DNA of 60,000 nucleotides, taken from positions 2,642,073 through 2,702,072 of the forward strand of contig NC_087063.1 in NCBI RefSeq assembly GCF_963678635.1, read 5' to 3'. Under the pieces are notes generated by a model, which worked only from the letters and a program-made list of their open reading frames with translations, was not told the DNA's origin and did no database searches. Numbering within the stretch: the stretch's first letter is position 1; every line of letters begins with the position of its first letter. This document shows positions 18,804 through 30,700 of this stretch, piece by piece. Both the position numbers and the translations under genes were made by a program. Origin of the DNA: Symsagittifera roscoffensis (taxonomy: Eukaryota; Xenacoelomorpha; Acoela; Convolutidae).

Positions 18804-19833
18804 TGAATAGTTTAACAAACAGCACAAAACCATAGAAAAAACAGATAGAAACATGTAATGGAGCTGAATTATTGATGAATTTTAGATTTGAGTGGAATTT
18901 TCACGACGAAACTAAAACGAACAGCCCGGAGAATATCTCCTTGACTTTCAAAGTAACATTAAGAAAATAATTAAGATAAAAACAATTTCATTGAAAAAAC
19001 AAACAATTAAGCAGGAATTTCTAAAAAATAAATCTTAACTATTTGTTTTTCGTTTCCAGTTTTTTTAATAGTAAAATGGATAATTCAAAAATGTGGAGTT
19101 TTGTCAGTGGAACTCAAAACACAGAAGGGCAGGTTTTGTTGCATTTTTTCCTCGATCTTTTTAGATTGATCTGGAAATCTTGAATATTGGTTGGACTGGC
19201 GAAACGCATTTTCATAACAAACTTTACAAGTTCATTTTAAAAATTAGACAGTGGAATCCATTGCTCATTGGGCTCGCAAGTTTCTTTTTAACCTGATTTT
19301 TCAATCTCAAAGTCTCTAAACTGAACCCCCCACCCCATTATAAACTATGCACCTACAGGCTGCATATCTAGTCACTTAGTAAAGACATATAAAACATATA
19401 AAATCAAAATATAAAAACTTATGTTCCATAATGTAAGAGCAACCACGAAAATAAATACCTCGGTTGGATATGAAAGTTGTCATACGCTTCCTGGCAAGAA
19501 TTCTCCTGCCGTTGTTTCGATACACCGAATCTTTCCTGTAAAATATGAAGCAAATATGGCTATAAAATCAATGAAATAACCCAAATAAATTTATTACAGA
19601 ATATAGGGCGCATTTTACTTGCGCCTTTCATTGTATTGATGAATAAGGGAATTCGACTCTTTTTCCTTTCCCCCCACCTGCAAATTTTCATATGTAAATT
19701 TGTTGACCACATTGTCGGATTTTTATGAAAATTTACTTACAAACTAACAAGGCCACGGCAAACATAAAATATTGAAGCTTGTGTGAGGTGGTGGGGGGGA
19801 TTTAAAAGAGCCGAGAACTTGAATTCAAATTTC
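18804..19833. other. AT-rich intergenic DNA
   Basis: No gene or clear repeat recognised in about 1 kb. Confidence 0.35.
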
Positions 19834-20364
19834 AAACAAGACTGCTCGTATCAGGACGAAATTGTGTATGTTCTAACTGCCTTTTGAGGTTTTTGGAGCA
19901 GCAATAACACAAAAAAAAGTAAATATAATAAAATTAATTGAAAAATTTTTTGTTCTAAAATTTGAAATTTTCTTGGAAAAACATCCCCCCACACGCCATA
20001 TAAAGTACAAAAGAATAGACTTCGCTTGTAACAAATTAATTATGGCAAATAAGCTTCTTTCAACCAATTTGAAACGATTTCTAAGACGGATTAAATCTCC
20101 GCTTACGCGTTAATAGCGCGAAATACATCGCGCGTTATTTGTCACAAACTGGCCAAAATGGCAATCTTTAAACCCCCATAACTTTACGAAAAAAGATCAC
20201 AGTTAAAATATCTTTTGACATTTAAGCTCAGGGCAACAATACCTTTTGAATGATATAAAAATGTTCCACTAAAAATGGCTAGTTAAAAAGTCAAAATTTG
20301 TCTGAAGAACAGAAACCACCCCGAGCACAAATATTCCGTAAGTTTCGTATCGAAAGTCGGAACA
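19834..20364 (-). mobile_element. 0.5-kb Helitron/Helentron-like element (copy 3)
   Basis: Same orientation as copy 2 and clearly homologous along its whole length (for example CTCCGCTTACGCGTTAATAG near 20098). The terminal hairpin is degraded (ATCAGGACGAAATTG), but the other end, TTCGTATCGAAAGTCGGAAC, is intact. Confidence 0.65.
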
Positions 20365-21119
20365 GCAATAAGTTTTTGAGTTGTAGAGTATTTTTTAAAC
20401 AACTGTTTGCATGATGAAACCGACAAAAACCTTGATGATGAGATTGCTCAAAATATTCGATCTAATTTTTTGGCGAAAAACAACTAGGAAAACAAGAAAA
20501 CTCGCATCGAAAAAAAAAACATGCAATATACTCACCGCCGCAGTCGCGCCTAGATGTTGCGATAGCTTGTTAACAGAGGTATGATTTTTATTAACGAAAT
20601 CAAGAGCCGGTTATCGCCGCAAAACGGCGACGCGCGCGTAGCGCGCACACGGGCAGCCTTAAACCCGAAACTTTTACGTTACAAATTATCAATCAAAACT
20701 TTGCCAGCTATCTAAAAGTGCTTTTCTAAAAGTTTTGAGTTATCTTTTGTTGCGAAATACCGCGGTACCCTTTTTTGGTACGATTTTTGCTCCTACTATC
20801 GAAGAAAGTGACAGAATACTTTTGCTCGGAGTAGCGCTGATACGAGCAGTCGTGCTTTGATTTAGTTTTTTTTTCATTCCGCATTGTTTTTCATGAACAT
20901 AATTTTAATGACCAACTTTTTTTACAGAGTGTTCAACTGTATCCGAGGTAGGGTCCATTGAGAATATGAGATTGAGCATCAAGAGAAGAACACATGCGAG
21001 CCACACTTTACACACAATTGCTTTAACCGAAGACCGATTCATAATTCAAACTTGTGGTCACTGTTTTTAGTTGAAATCAAACTGTTGGCAATATCCTTTT
21101 TGGTCGAGAAATCTGAATG
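20365..21119. repeat. Intergenic DNA with a GC-rich palindrome and a minimal repeat remnant
   Basis: 20600-20665 is unusually GC-rich for this window and holds GCGCGCGTAGCGCGC, a near-perfect palindrome. At about 20800-20856 the two termini of the 0.5-kb family (GAAGAAAGTGACAGAATAC...GCTCGG and GATACGAGCAGTCGTGCTT) sit almost next to each other with no body between them, suggesting an internally deleted copy. No gene is seen. Confidence 0.45.
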
Positions 21120-21120
21120 G

Positions 21121-21425
21121 CCGGGTTGACCAAAAATGCTTATCCTGCAATTTCCATATACGAAAAAATGCTTATCCTACAATTTCTTACAGTTTCATAG
21201 ACTCAGAAAATTGTAAAAAATCTCTAGGATAAGCATTTTTTCATATATGGAAATTGTAGGATAAACACTTTTTCATATATGGAAATTGTAGGATAATTAT
21301 TTTTTCATATATGGAAATTGTAAGACAAGCATTTTTTCATATATGGAAATTGTAAGATAAGCATTTTTTCATATATGGAAATTGTTAGATAAGAATTTTC
21401 GGTTTATGGAGGTCGACCCGGGTGA
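21121..21425. mobile_element. Short CCCGGGTTGAC-bounded foldback element with 32-bp tandem units
   Basis: The left end is CCGGGTTGACCAAAAATGC and the right end GAGGTCGACCCGGG. Between them, about five tandem units of AGGATAAGCATTTTTTCA plus TATATGGAAATTGT run from about 21226 to 21390, with the same unit inverted at 21137-21190. It belongs to the family also present at 31940, 34170, 38425 and 43849. Confidence 0.7.
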
Positions 21426-23390
21426 AGTTAATTATTAGCAGAAAACTGCTCAATTGGACGTCCGAAAACATGTAAGAAAACGACGTGAAAAATTTTGATT
21501 AACTGAAAAACGCGGTTTTTTGAATGGTTAAGTGGCTCAAGGTCAACGGTAGTGCCAACAATTTGGCATTCACTATGAAACAAAAACTATGACAAATGGA
21601 TGCACTAAATCTGACTTCTGACCTCATCCAGCATGAGTTAAAAACGGAATGTGCAACAATAATAATTTTTTAAACTCACGCTTCAAAGCGAAATCTGAAT
21701 TCAAGTTTAACTCTATGCATTATGTTGAATTGTATGAATTAAGTTGAAGGTAAGACGTTAGCTTTATGTCACGTCGACGTGCTAGCGCTTTTCGAGCATT
21801 TTGGCACAGATTCAAAGTACTATAACTAGTGCAATGCTTGATGTTGCATCGGACTAGTAGATGACTAGCTTTTTTCCCCATTAATGGAGCTGTATGTCTA
21901 GCTTTTTCAATAGATGAAAAGTTTTTTTGTCTTTCTCTTATATATGCTATATATGATTTTTTTTCAGAAACACATCATACCAAAAATTTATAAATTGAGA
22001 AAGTCAAAAGGTTGTAAATCATTTAAATCGCAGACTAAACTACGTATCTAGATATGCAAATTAAATTAGTCTACTGGACTTCAAATAGTATTGTAACCAA
22101 AAAAGGTTATAAAAATTTGAACGCTTATTTTGATTTCACAGAAAATTAAAATAACTCCAACAATTTAGATAACTAATCCTTAAATGAGCACCAAACTGAA
22201 AAAAGTGCAGAAGTTAAAATAACCTGTTAAAGCGCCGCTGAAAACTTTCCTTTAAATCTATTTTCTATGGATTTGACAAGTTATTCTATGTAATCCATTT
22301 AACCAGAAAAAAAATATCTAGATTGAAGAAAAAAACTGAAAATTTGAATTTTTGTAAATCTTTTATCTTGCATCTTATTGATACAATTTTTTAAGAATAG
22401 ATATGAGCAAAAAAGAATAACAAAACCAACAATTATCAAATTTCAGACGTGAAAATTGTTTTTTTTGTTTAAATTGCTTTATTTCGATTTATACGTTTTT
22501 TTTCGGATGAACACTTTTTAAGGCTTTTTTAAAATTATATCATTGTTTTTTTTTTAAACTCATTTGTTGAAGTAGTCGCAATCAATTAAATAAACATCTT
22601 TGGTTTTATGCATTATGTTGTATGAAGACTATTGAGGCTCAATTAAAAGTTTTTAAGGATATTTTTAATATTAATTAGAAAAATTTGTAGTGTCGGTATT
22701 CGCACAGATATCATTTTCTTGTTATCTCGTGTTATTTGTTTTTTGTTAAAAATTTTATTCTTCTAGTGGTATGGAGTGATTCGTCTAATACATGTTTTGA
22801 AATAAAAATATTAATTTTTCGTTTTTATTTTTTCGTCATATTACATTAGAGTAGTTTCAGTAGTTCGTATACATTTAATTCAACGATTGAGCAAATTCCG
22901 TGCAATTTTCTTGTTTTCCCTACTTCTTGTGTTTTTTTGAAGCAAAACATAAATTAAATTGAAATTTTTTGCTGTACTTGCAGATTTCTCAAAGCAGTTT
23001 CATTATCAACTCCGTATACTAAAATACACAGGTTTAGACTAAAAACTCATTGATTTATTAGTTGTATAAACTGCATTTATTCTGTTTATTCTATTGAGAA
23101 CAGACAAGCTGAGAAACTGTCTTGTTTGATTAAAAAAAAAGAAATATGAGTTGATTGGATTTTTCTCTTACTGTTTCAAGTTTCGTATGCATGGGAAAAA
23201 TGCCTGTCTAACTGTTTTAAAGATTTAAGTTTGTAGGATACTCTTTTTATTTTTCTTCCTAGACCTTTTTGTGGATTGTATGACAATGCGTTGTTTTGTA
23301 TGGATGTCAACTTACAATTTTGAGTTTTGACGTCGTTTTTTAAATAGAGTAATATTTAACAATTTCAATAGTAGTAACAATTTTGGCTTT
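21426..23390. other. AT-rich intergenic DNA
   Basis: About 2 kb of AT-rich sequence with many T and A runs. No coding frame, RNA gene or repeat was recognised. Confidence 0.35.
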
Positions 23391-23760
23391 CCTACTGCCC
23401 TTTAAGGATTGAAAAAGCTTTTCAGAAATGACGAAACTGAGAGAACTTTAGGTAAATTTTCTTTAAATAGAGAAATTTTCCCCTACACGATGTGTAAATT
23501 ACAAAGTGATATAATTAATGTATAGCAACGTATTAATTGTTTCGAATAGGTTGCAAATCAAAGTTGAACAATTTTTGAGCGGCATCACAGCGCCGCTCAC
23601 GCATTAAAAGATTTTAAAAAAATGCGTGTTTTTTTACCCAAAATTAGCCCAATTGGCAGTTTTTAAACTGCCATAGTTCTTTTATAAATCACAGGCAAAG
23701 TATAAGTTTTAAGCTCAGAGCGTCAATTTTCTCATTTCTCATATGGTATATATAATTTAA
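23391..23760 (-). repeat. Diverged copy of the 0.5-kb repeat
   Basis: It follows copies 2 and 3 in order: ACTGCCCTTTAAGG, CCCCTACACGATGTG, GCGCCGCTCACGCATTAA, CCCAATTGGCAG and TTTTAAGCTCAGAGCG. The hairpin end is missing. Confidence 0.5.
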
Positions 23761-24818
23761 GTTTGATTAGTCAAAAGTCGAAAAAAAACCTGCTCAAAAA
23801 AATCAACGACCAAAAAAATGCCATCTTTTCTTCCTTCTTCGGAAATCAGAGCAATAAAATTCCGCAAAATGTTACAATTTTTATGATTATAAGTTCTGTC
23901 ATCAACAATTTATGATATACGTTTAACAAAACTGTTATAACCGTGTAATTGAGCCAAACTTGAGATCTCGCACAAAACAAAAGAAAAATGGATGATGATG
24001 CTGATGATTTATCAGCAAAAAAGTCAAAAATCTGCAGTGTATCCACTTAACCAAAAACAAGTACCTATCGGTTTGTAGGATTGAGTCAACCGCGTAACAA
24101 AACGCAATAAAAACGGCTTAACCGCTTAAAGGTCCACAACCGCATAACCGTCCACAATCTTATATGGCGCTCCAACTTTGTCTTTAAAGACTGGAAAACC
24201 ATCATGATAAAAAAAATCAACGCGAGAGTCATCAAAACCACCAAATTTGCGTGATATTTTACACTTCTTTTAAAAAACACCAAATAAAAATTTTATTAGA
24301 CAATGCAGACAGTCAAAAAGTAGAGTCAAAAGTCTGGTTAAAAGTTTTCTTAACGAACCCAGAAGCAATTGTAAAAGTATATACTTTGCATCGTGCATTT
24401 ATTAGGTTCACATCTTAAAATTACTTTTGTTACGAATTTATTTTACCCAATTGGTTAACTAATAGTTTAAGTATATAAAAATTTAAACATAAACAAATAA
24501 GAAGTCGAAAAAATGAAACGTTTTGAAAATTGACAGTATAATTTTAAAGACACCTTTGTCTCAATAAAAGTCAATTTTAGGCAAACATGGCGGATATTTG
24601 ACTTTTAAATTGGCAAAAAAACAATACCTATGACAAGGAAAAAGCCGGCATGTGTTGAGCAGCCAAAACTAAAATGAGCAAGACTTGCACTCGCATTTAC
24701 AATGAAAACTGCTCACAGCATAAGGAAAATCCAAGATTTTGCACTAAGTCGACAATTTTTGAGCAGACACCTGTTGAGCCAAAAAAAGGTTTTTATAAAA
24801 AACATTGAAGACGAATTC
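23761..24818. other. AT-rich intergenic DNA
   Basis: No gene recognised. 24086-24180 has irregular repeats of AACCGC/AACCG words. Short open frames here show no coding character. Confidence 0.35.
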
Positions 24819-25033
24819 CATTACGAGGCCAAACTTTGCGCTGGACAGGCGCATTTTTTTTGTGTGTCTGTATGTTCCTGGATTCCAGAGACAAATCTTT
24901 TAAAACATATTACAAGTTAAAATTTTGTCGGATCGATTAAAGAAGTTGAAAGATTAAAAGAAGAACAGTGGGATCGTCCTTATTGCAGAATCAGCTTACA
25001 ATTCAGAAAAATACACAGTTTGGCCTCGTAATG
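24819..25033. mobile_element. MITE with CATTACGAGG termini (copy 1, 215 bp)
   Basis: The terminal inverted repeats are about 17 bp: CATTACGAGGCCAAACT on the left and its reverse complement at 25017-25033. The interior is non-coding and matches the second copy at 55773-55970 through AATTTTGTCGG and surrounding words. A clear target-site duplication was not seen. The superfamily is not assigned. Confidence 0.75.
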
Positions 25034-25680
25034 TTTTACCTGAAATTTTTGTTTTAAAAGTATGGCTTCATTTCCCTGAAAATGATAAGAACTACTTTTG
25101 CACTTGCAACTACAATAAAACTTACTTTCAGGACAAGCAAGACCCGTAAGGTGACAGCTAAGCCGACAAAGCTTGCGCAGACAAACTTAAATTCAAGAAT
25201 TCAATTTTTAAAGTGTTTTTAAAATGTATACAAACTGAAGGAGCCTAGAAGATGAGGAAACCTGGATGATGATGACTTTCAAAAAGAAAAGAAAGAATAA
25301 AGAAGAGCGCGATAAAGACCAGAACGAAGAAGAAAAGAATGGTATAGAAGATTGTAGGAAAAGGTTCTTACGGAAAAAAGCCTTGTTCTTGATTACAAGA
25401 CACTTGCTCTCGCAAGTTTAAATACCAAGGCATGTGTTTGTGTATATAGTTTAAGGGAATGTCACCCTCATTTACCATAATTTTTGCTGCATTTTGCCGC
25501 CCTATTCAATTTTAAAATAATAAATACTAGCCAAAAAACACAACAACCAGTCTTTTTGGCTTCCTTGAGTCAAACTTTCACTTTAAATACGCAAATATTG
25601 GCAAATTTATGGCCTTGACTTAGAGCAGCTTTTGGTTGAAAAGTCGGTTTGTGAACTAAACGGTCGCGAAGAGTACCTAT
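25034..25680. other. AT-rich intergenic DNA
   Basis: No gene recognised. A purine-rich GAAGAA/AAGAAAAG stretch lies at 25250-25380. Confidence 0.35.
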
Positions 25681-25892
25681 TAAACTTCCCTGGCTGAGTG
25701 GTTAGTGTGTGAGTCTCTTACTATCTAGGTCGCATTATTTCCATTCACAACTCAAATTTTAACGCTTGGTCTTTGATACTATCAGCGTAAAAGTCAGTCT
25801 GTCAAAAATCCATTAACCAAAAAATTTTCGAAAACAGTTAATGAGCAGTCGGAATATTCAGGGCTTTGCCCTGATAAAAGCAGTCTGATTTT
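25681..25892 (+). repeat. Repeat with tRNA-like head and the shared hairpin tail
   Basis: It starts with TGGCTGAGTGGTTAGTG (25691-25707), which resembles the A box of a tRNA gene; no matching B box follows, so no functional tRNA is called. The body (CAACTCAAATTTTAACGC onward) matches 36440-36682. It ends with CAGGGCTTTGCCCTG and ATAAAAGCAGTCTG, the same terminal hairpin and tail as the 0.5-kb family although the body is different. Confidence 0.5.
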
Positions 25893-27054
25893 AATAATTG
25901 AGAGAGTGGCGTGTCACGGAGCCGATTACCCGGATAGTCGAAAACTAAATTAGTTACCGGATAGCCGAAAAAAAAACTTCTGTTCCCAGAAAGCCGAAAC
26001 TTTTTTACCGAAAAGCCGATTTTTTTTGCTCCTTGATAGCCAAAAAATTTCAGTTCGCTCAAAATCAAATCGTTGAAAAATAATTAAAATGTCGTGTCAT
26101 ATTTAATTTGGAAAAACGTTCTTCCATTATAGCCCTCAGCGTCAAATAAATTGAAGACAGTCTGAAACCAAAATTTTATAATGAGAAAGGATATTACCCC
26201 ACAGCAATGAAAAATTGATAGACCTTTTCTAAAAGGCTAAATTTTAAGTTTTTGTTATCCCAAACCGCTGAAAAGATCTTATTTTTGAACTGTTTTACGC
26301 TTTTTGGCGCACTTTCCCGGCGCCCCTCTCAAGACATTTATATAAAACACGTCTCACTGTAATGGCTAATTCAGCAATCTCCCCAAGCGAAAACGTTAAA
26401 ACGCTACAAAAGACATGTGAATGTTTTTTGCAATTTTTTGTATGGGCGACGGTTGTCTCCTGAAAAGCAAGTTACCAGGGTTGATGTTCTAATTTTGCAT
26501 CTTAAAACCACAAAATGTTTTCCGCAGCACCTCAATAAGGTACGCAAAAGCGTTTTTTTAACAGAAAAATGTCTGATTTAAAAGCATAAGTTTTAGTAAC
26601 TTTTTTGTCAAGTAAAGGCACTTTTTTGCTATATCAAACCCCATGAAAGCAAGAAGCTAATACACAAAAAAAGACTGAAACTTAATGAATTTTTTTCAGC
26701 TTGGTTTCGAATAAAAAATGTTAACTCGAATAAGATATGGTAATCGTTCGACTTTTTCTTATCTTAGTTCCGAATAACAAAATGCCTAGTTTTGACTAAA
26801 ATATGGTAGTCTTTTGAATAAAAATAGTTGAAAATTTGTGACGAATTCAATTTTTAGTCATATTTTGTTTACTTGCTAATTATATGGACAAGAATTATTG
26901 TTTTTTTTTTGGATATCCAGGAAGGCGGATCTGTGTACTCACCATTGAGAGAAAATAAAATTATTTTTATACTTATAAGTTTTATGAACTTAATGCTTCG
27001 TGCATAGACCACTGGTAACCAAGCGTTTTGTTCCTGACTCAGATCTTTGATATT
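25893..27054. other. AT-rich intergenic DNA
   Basis: No gene recognised. Irregular repeats of GATAGCCGAAA-like words at 25925-26045 and of ACTAAAATATGGTA-like words at 26730-26830 are visible. Confidence 0.35.
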
Positions 27055-27541
27055 TTGTTCCGAATATTTGTGCTCGGAGTGTTTTTTTTTCTTCAGACAA
27101 ATTTTGATTTTTTGACGGAATTTTTTAATATCACCTGAGAGGTATTGTTTTTTGGAGCTCAAATTCAAAAAGCTATCTCAGCTGTGATCAATTTTTTTTT
27201 AAGTCATGGGGGTTTAAAGATTGCCAATTTGGCCAACTTGGGACAATTAACGCGCGATATATTTCGCGCTATTAACGCGTAAGCAGAGATTTAATCCGTC
27301 TTAGAAATTGTTCCAAATTGGTTGAAGCAGGCTGTTTGTCATAACTGCTCTGATAATAGGAGCTTAGTACTTTACATGGCGTATGGGGTGATGATTTTAA
27401 AAAAAAAACTCAAAATTTTTCTACAAAAATTTTCATTGCTTTTTGAAAAATTCATCAAGTTTTATGAAGCTAACACTGCTCTAGAAACATAAAAGGCTGT
27501 CGAAATATTCAAGGCTTTGCCCCCATATAAGAGTAGTTTTG
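27055..27541 (+). mobile_element. 0.5-kb Helitron/Helentron-like element (copy 4)
   Basis: Same orientation as copy 1. It starts TGTTCCGAATATTTGTGCTC, carries the nested palindrome GCGCGATATATTTCGCGC at about 27251-27268, and ends with a damaged hairpin (CAAGGCTTTGCCC) and AGAGTAGTTTTGTC. Confidence 0.65.
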
Positions 27542-27702
27542 TCAGTTTTTGTAAATTATTTTGTTGAAAAGTCTTTCTATCTGTAGCATCGAAATTAAAG
27601 GACAACTTTGAAAAGAAAATTGTTTTATATGTATGTCTATTCGACAACAAAATTTTCAATTTAATTTTTTCATGTAATCAGCTCAATTAAAAATTGGAAG
27701 AA

Positions 27703-30700
27703 TCAAGCGCAAATGCAAATTCTGATATCAACCCAAGGTACTTTAGATGCGCAATCTTTGAAGCGTGAAAAGATGTCATTTCTGTCAAACCATTTTAGCT
27801 CAAACATGTTTTTATTTTTCGAAAACTCTGCCACAAATGAAAACAAGACCTTCGAGTCTTTGAACACATAATTTTCGACCTCCAGTAGCCCGTGATACTT
27901 AGTTAAGTCCAAAGTGTCTTTTGTCATACCATTCTCAGGGTGTGATTCTGTTTTTGTTTTTTGCAGACTTCTTTTTCCAGTTGTAAGTGTGAATGGTTGG
28001 CAAATATTAGTTGCGTTTTCAGGTACCAATTTTCGCAATGCGTTTTCAATTAACGGAAGAATGGTTTTGGTTTCGACAGATGAAGCTGTTTCAAATTTTT
28101 GCTCGCAGATACACTTATTTGTGAACTCGTCCTTGAATACAGCTTCAATATCTGGGCAAGATCTCATTGATGAAATTGGAGCCAAAAGCCCAGCATTTAA
28201 GTCTCCGGCTGAAAATGAAACCATTTAAATCTAAGAACCGTCACAAACTACGATTTTTCCGTTTAGTTTTAGATTTTAGGCAAAAAAAAGAAAATTGCTT
28301 CAAAAATTATATTGGAAAGATCTTGTTGATAAATTTTGCTTTTTTCCGTAATTTGATATTTTGAAGTTAATGAACAAAATATTTACTAACTTTCAGAACA
28401 AAAGGATGCTCTTTATAGCGCGGTAATTTATTTTTGTACCAAAAAAAAATAAAATTACTTTTTGAAAAAAAATTTTTGAATGTAATTTAGTTCTCGATAA
28501 TTCTGCTCAAACCTAGAGTCCGATCAGCACTATAGTCTGTAAATAAATTTTTATCGATTTTTTTTCTCGATAACAAATAGTAAATTGTAATTTTTCATGA
28601 AAACCAGAAGAGCAAACAATGACAACAGTGATATGACAACAACTCTTTTTCGGATCTGTTTAAACTATTACCCTCTCCCTTTAGTATAGTAACGAATTGC
28701 CACTCTATAATAAAATAAATCAACGGTTAAGCAAATGCTAGTTTTTTACATAGCAGCGAATCCCCCCTTGCAAAAAAAGGATAGTTAAAGAGATGCCCTA
28801 ATTCTATTCAATTAATCATAATTTTTCTGACTATTTTTGTTTCATGTAATATAATTTTTACCTGCCGTCTCTTCGTCTGCTTGGATCGAAAACTTTGACA
28901 GCAGATAATGCAAATCAATCATTGTTACCAACTTTTCCTGATTCGATTTTAGTGCTTCAAGTTCTTCTGGTGTGAAGTACAGTTTTTCCTTGTTCGGTAG
29001 TATAACAAATAAAAATGGGTTCCATTGGTCGATTGAACCTTCAGGATACTGATATGTTACGTAATCTGACCATTTATTTCCGTGGTCAGATAACACAACG
29101 GTCAAAACATCATCCAGTTTCGTAATTTTGTTCAAGTAAGTTGCCAAAACACTGTCGATGTTTTTAACAGATATATACTTTCGGTTATGGTTTTGGTTGG
29201 TTTCGAGAAACGTCGCAAATTTGAGTCCTTTCGAGCTCCATAATTTCTGACTCTGCCAAACTGCTTTTAACTGGTAGTCGAAAATGTTTTTCCCATTGAA
29301 GCATTTATCGTCGTCTGAGAAGACGTTGGAGTGTCCCATTCCGGCTTGCATCAATTCACACACTGCAGCTGAGATTCCGCTGGAGTCGGTCTGTGAATCT
29401 TTTTCGATCTTCAACATCTTCTGGTAGCTAAAACAAGTTAGAATCAACAACTTAAATGCACAATTTTTCTCCTTAACTAAGCACGTAAACATACCCTCTC
29501 ATCTCAAACAAAAAACGGAAAAATTTAGCAGCGGGGCGTAGCGGATTAAGGAGGCAGTAGCGCCCTCCCCCATCCACGGATTCGACCCCTTGCCAACCCA
29601 AAGGGTCCCCCTTTGTACTATTTTAAGACATCCAGTTTTGACTGACCGACTCTTAAGTTTTCTAAGGGCTCCTTTGGCGCCAATATATACTAATTTTGAG
29701 TGGGGACTGCGCGCGACAAAAACGCGTGCCTAAAAACGCCTTTTTCCCAAAAAGTACAAAAAAAGCCTAAAAGTACATTTGAAACGCCTTGTTTTGGGGA
29801 GCTCAAAAAATCTATTTGCTCGACCTGAAAAAAATTTGACGATAGTTTTTTTAAAAATCCCGCAAATCCCCCCCCCCCGCCCCCTTCCTCGAGAGAAATC
29901 TAAGTCCACCCATGCATCGAGGCAACATGCAGAGTTCTAAATCCTGACTGATTGCCAAAAAAGGCAATTATCAAAGTCAAGGATCTCCTCTCTAAGTTTA
30001 TAGAAGCAATAAACATTATAAAGTTATTGTTCCAGCAGTACCAGAATCCCACTTTAATGGGAAAAACGATAACAGCTGTACATTTTTAAAAATTAATACT
30101 ATAGAAAATTTAATCTCAATTTTTGTCCACACTTATTCGAATTTTTGGGTTTGGACTTCCATTTTCCCTGTTCTTTCCCCGAGCATCAAATTTTTGCTTT
30201 TCAATTGGAATCCCATTTTAGTTCTGATTCTAGGAGTCTTTCCCGAATTTCTAACTGGGAATCAGTCTGGGTTCTTTGGGTCTCTTGGTGGTCGCTTTCT
30301 TCTGCTATATCTGTTCGGTACGCTTGTTTTGCTCACTCATGTATTGGCTTTCAGTTTTGCTCGATGACTTGTTTTCGCTGTCAATGTGACATCGCTCAAA
30401 CGGCTGATAAGCTTATTTGATATTCTTCCAATTGGCTGCTACCTTCATGGATAAGAGCTTACAATTTTTACTTTTGACTACGTATCAAATTGAGAGTTAA
30501 TTAAATAATTATTAACTTATAATGCGTCCAACAAACGCTCTATTGGCTCTCAGATTCGTTATTGTGAACTCTTGTTTTTTTTAATGTTAGTTTTCACTTT
30601 TTTCATTGGCAGCGGTAGCTTTTTCCACTCCCCCCACCACAATTGTTTTTCAGTTGTGATACTGTAATCAAACTTTGCATGGAAATTGAAACGTGGGCAA

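Noticed and set aside
18625-18810. A 61-codon frame inside repeat copy 2
   Set aside because: It is not preserved in the other copies of the same repeat.
20600-20660. GC-rich CGCGCG block as an RNA gene or replication origin
   Set aside because: It shows only a short palindrome, with no other support.
25688-25760. A tRNA gene
   Set aside because: Only an A-box-like word is present. No anticodon arm, B box or acceptor stem pairing was found.
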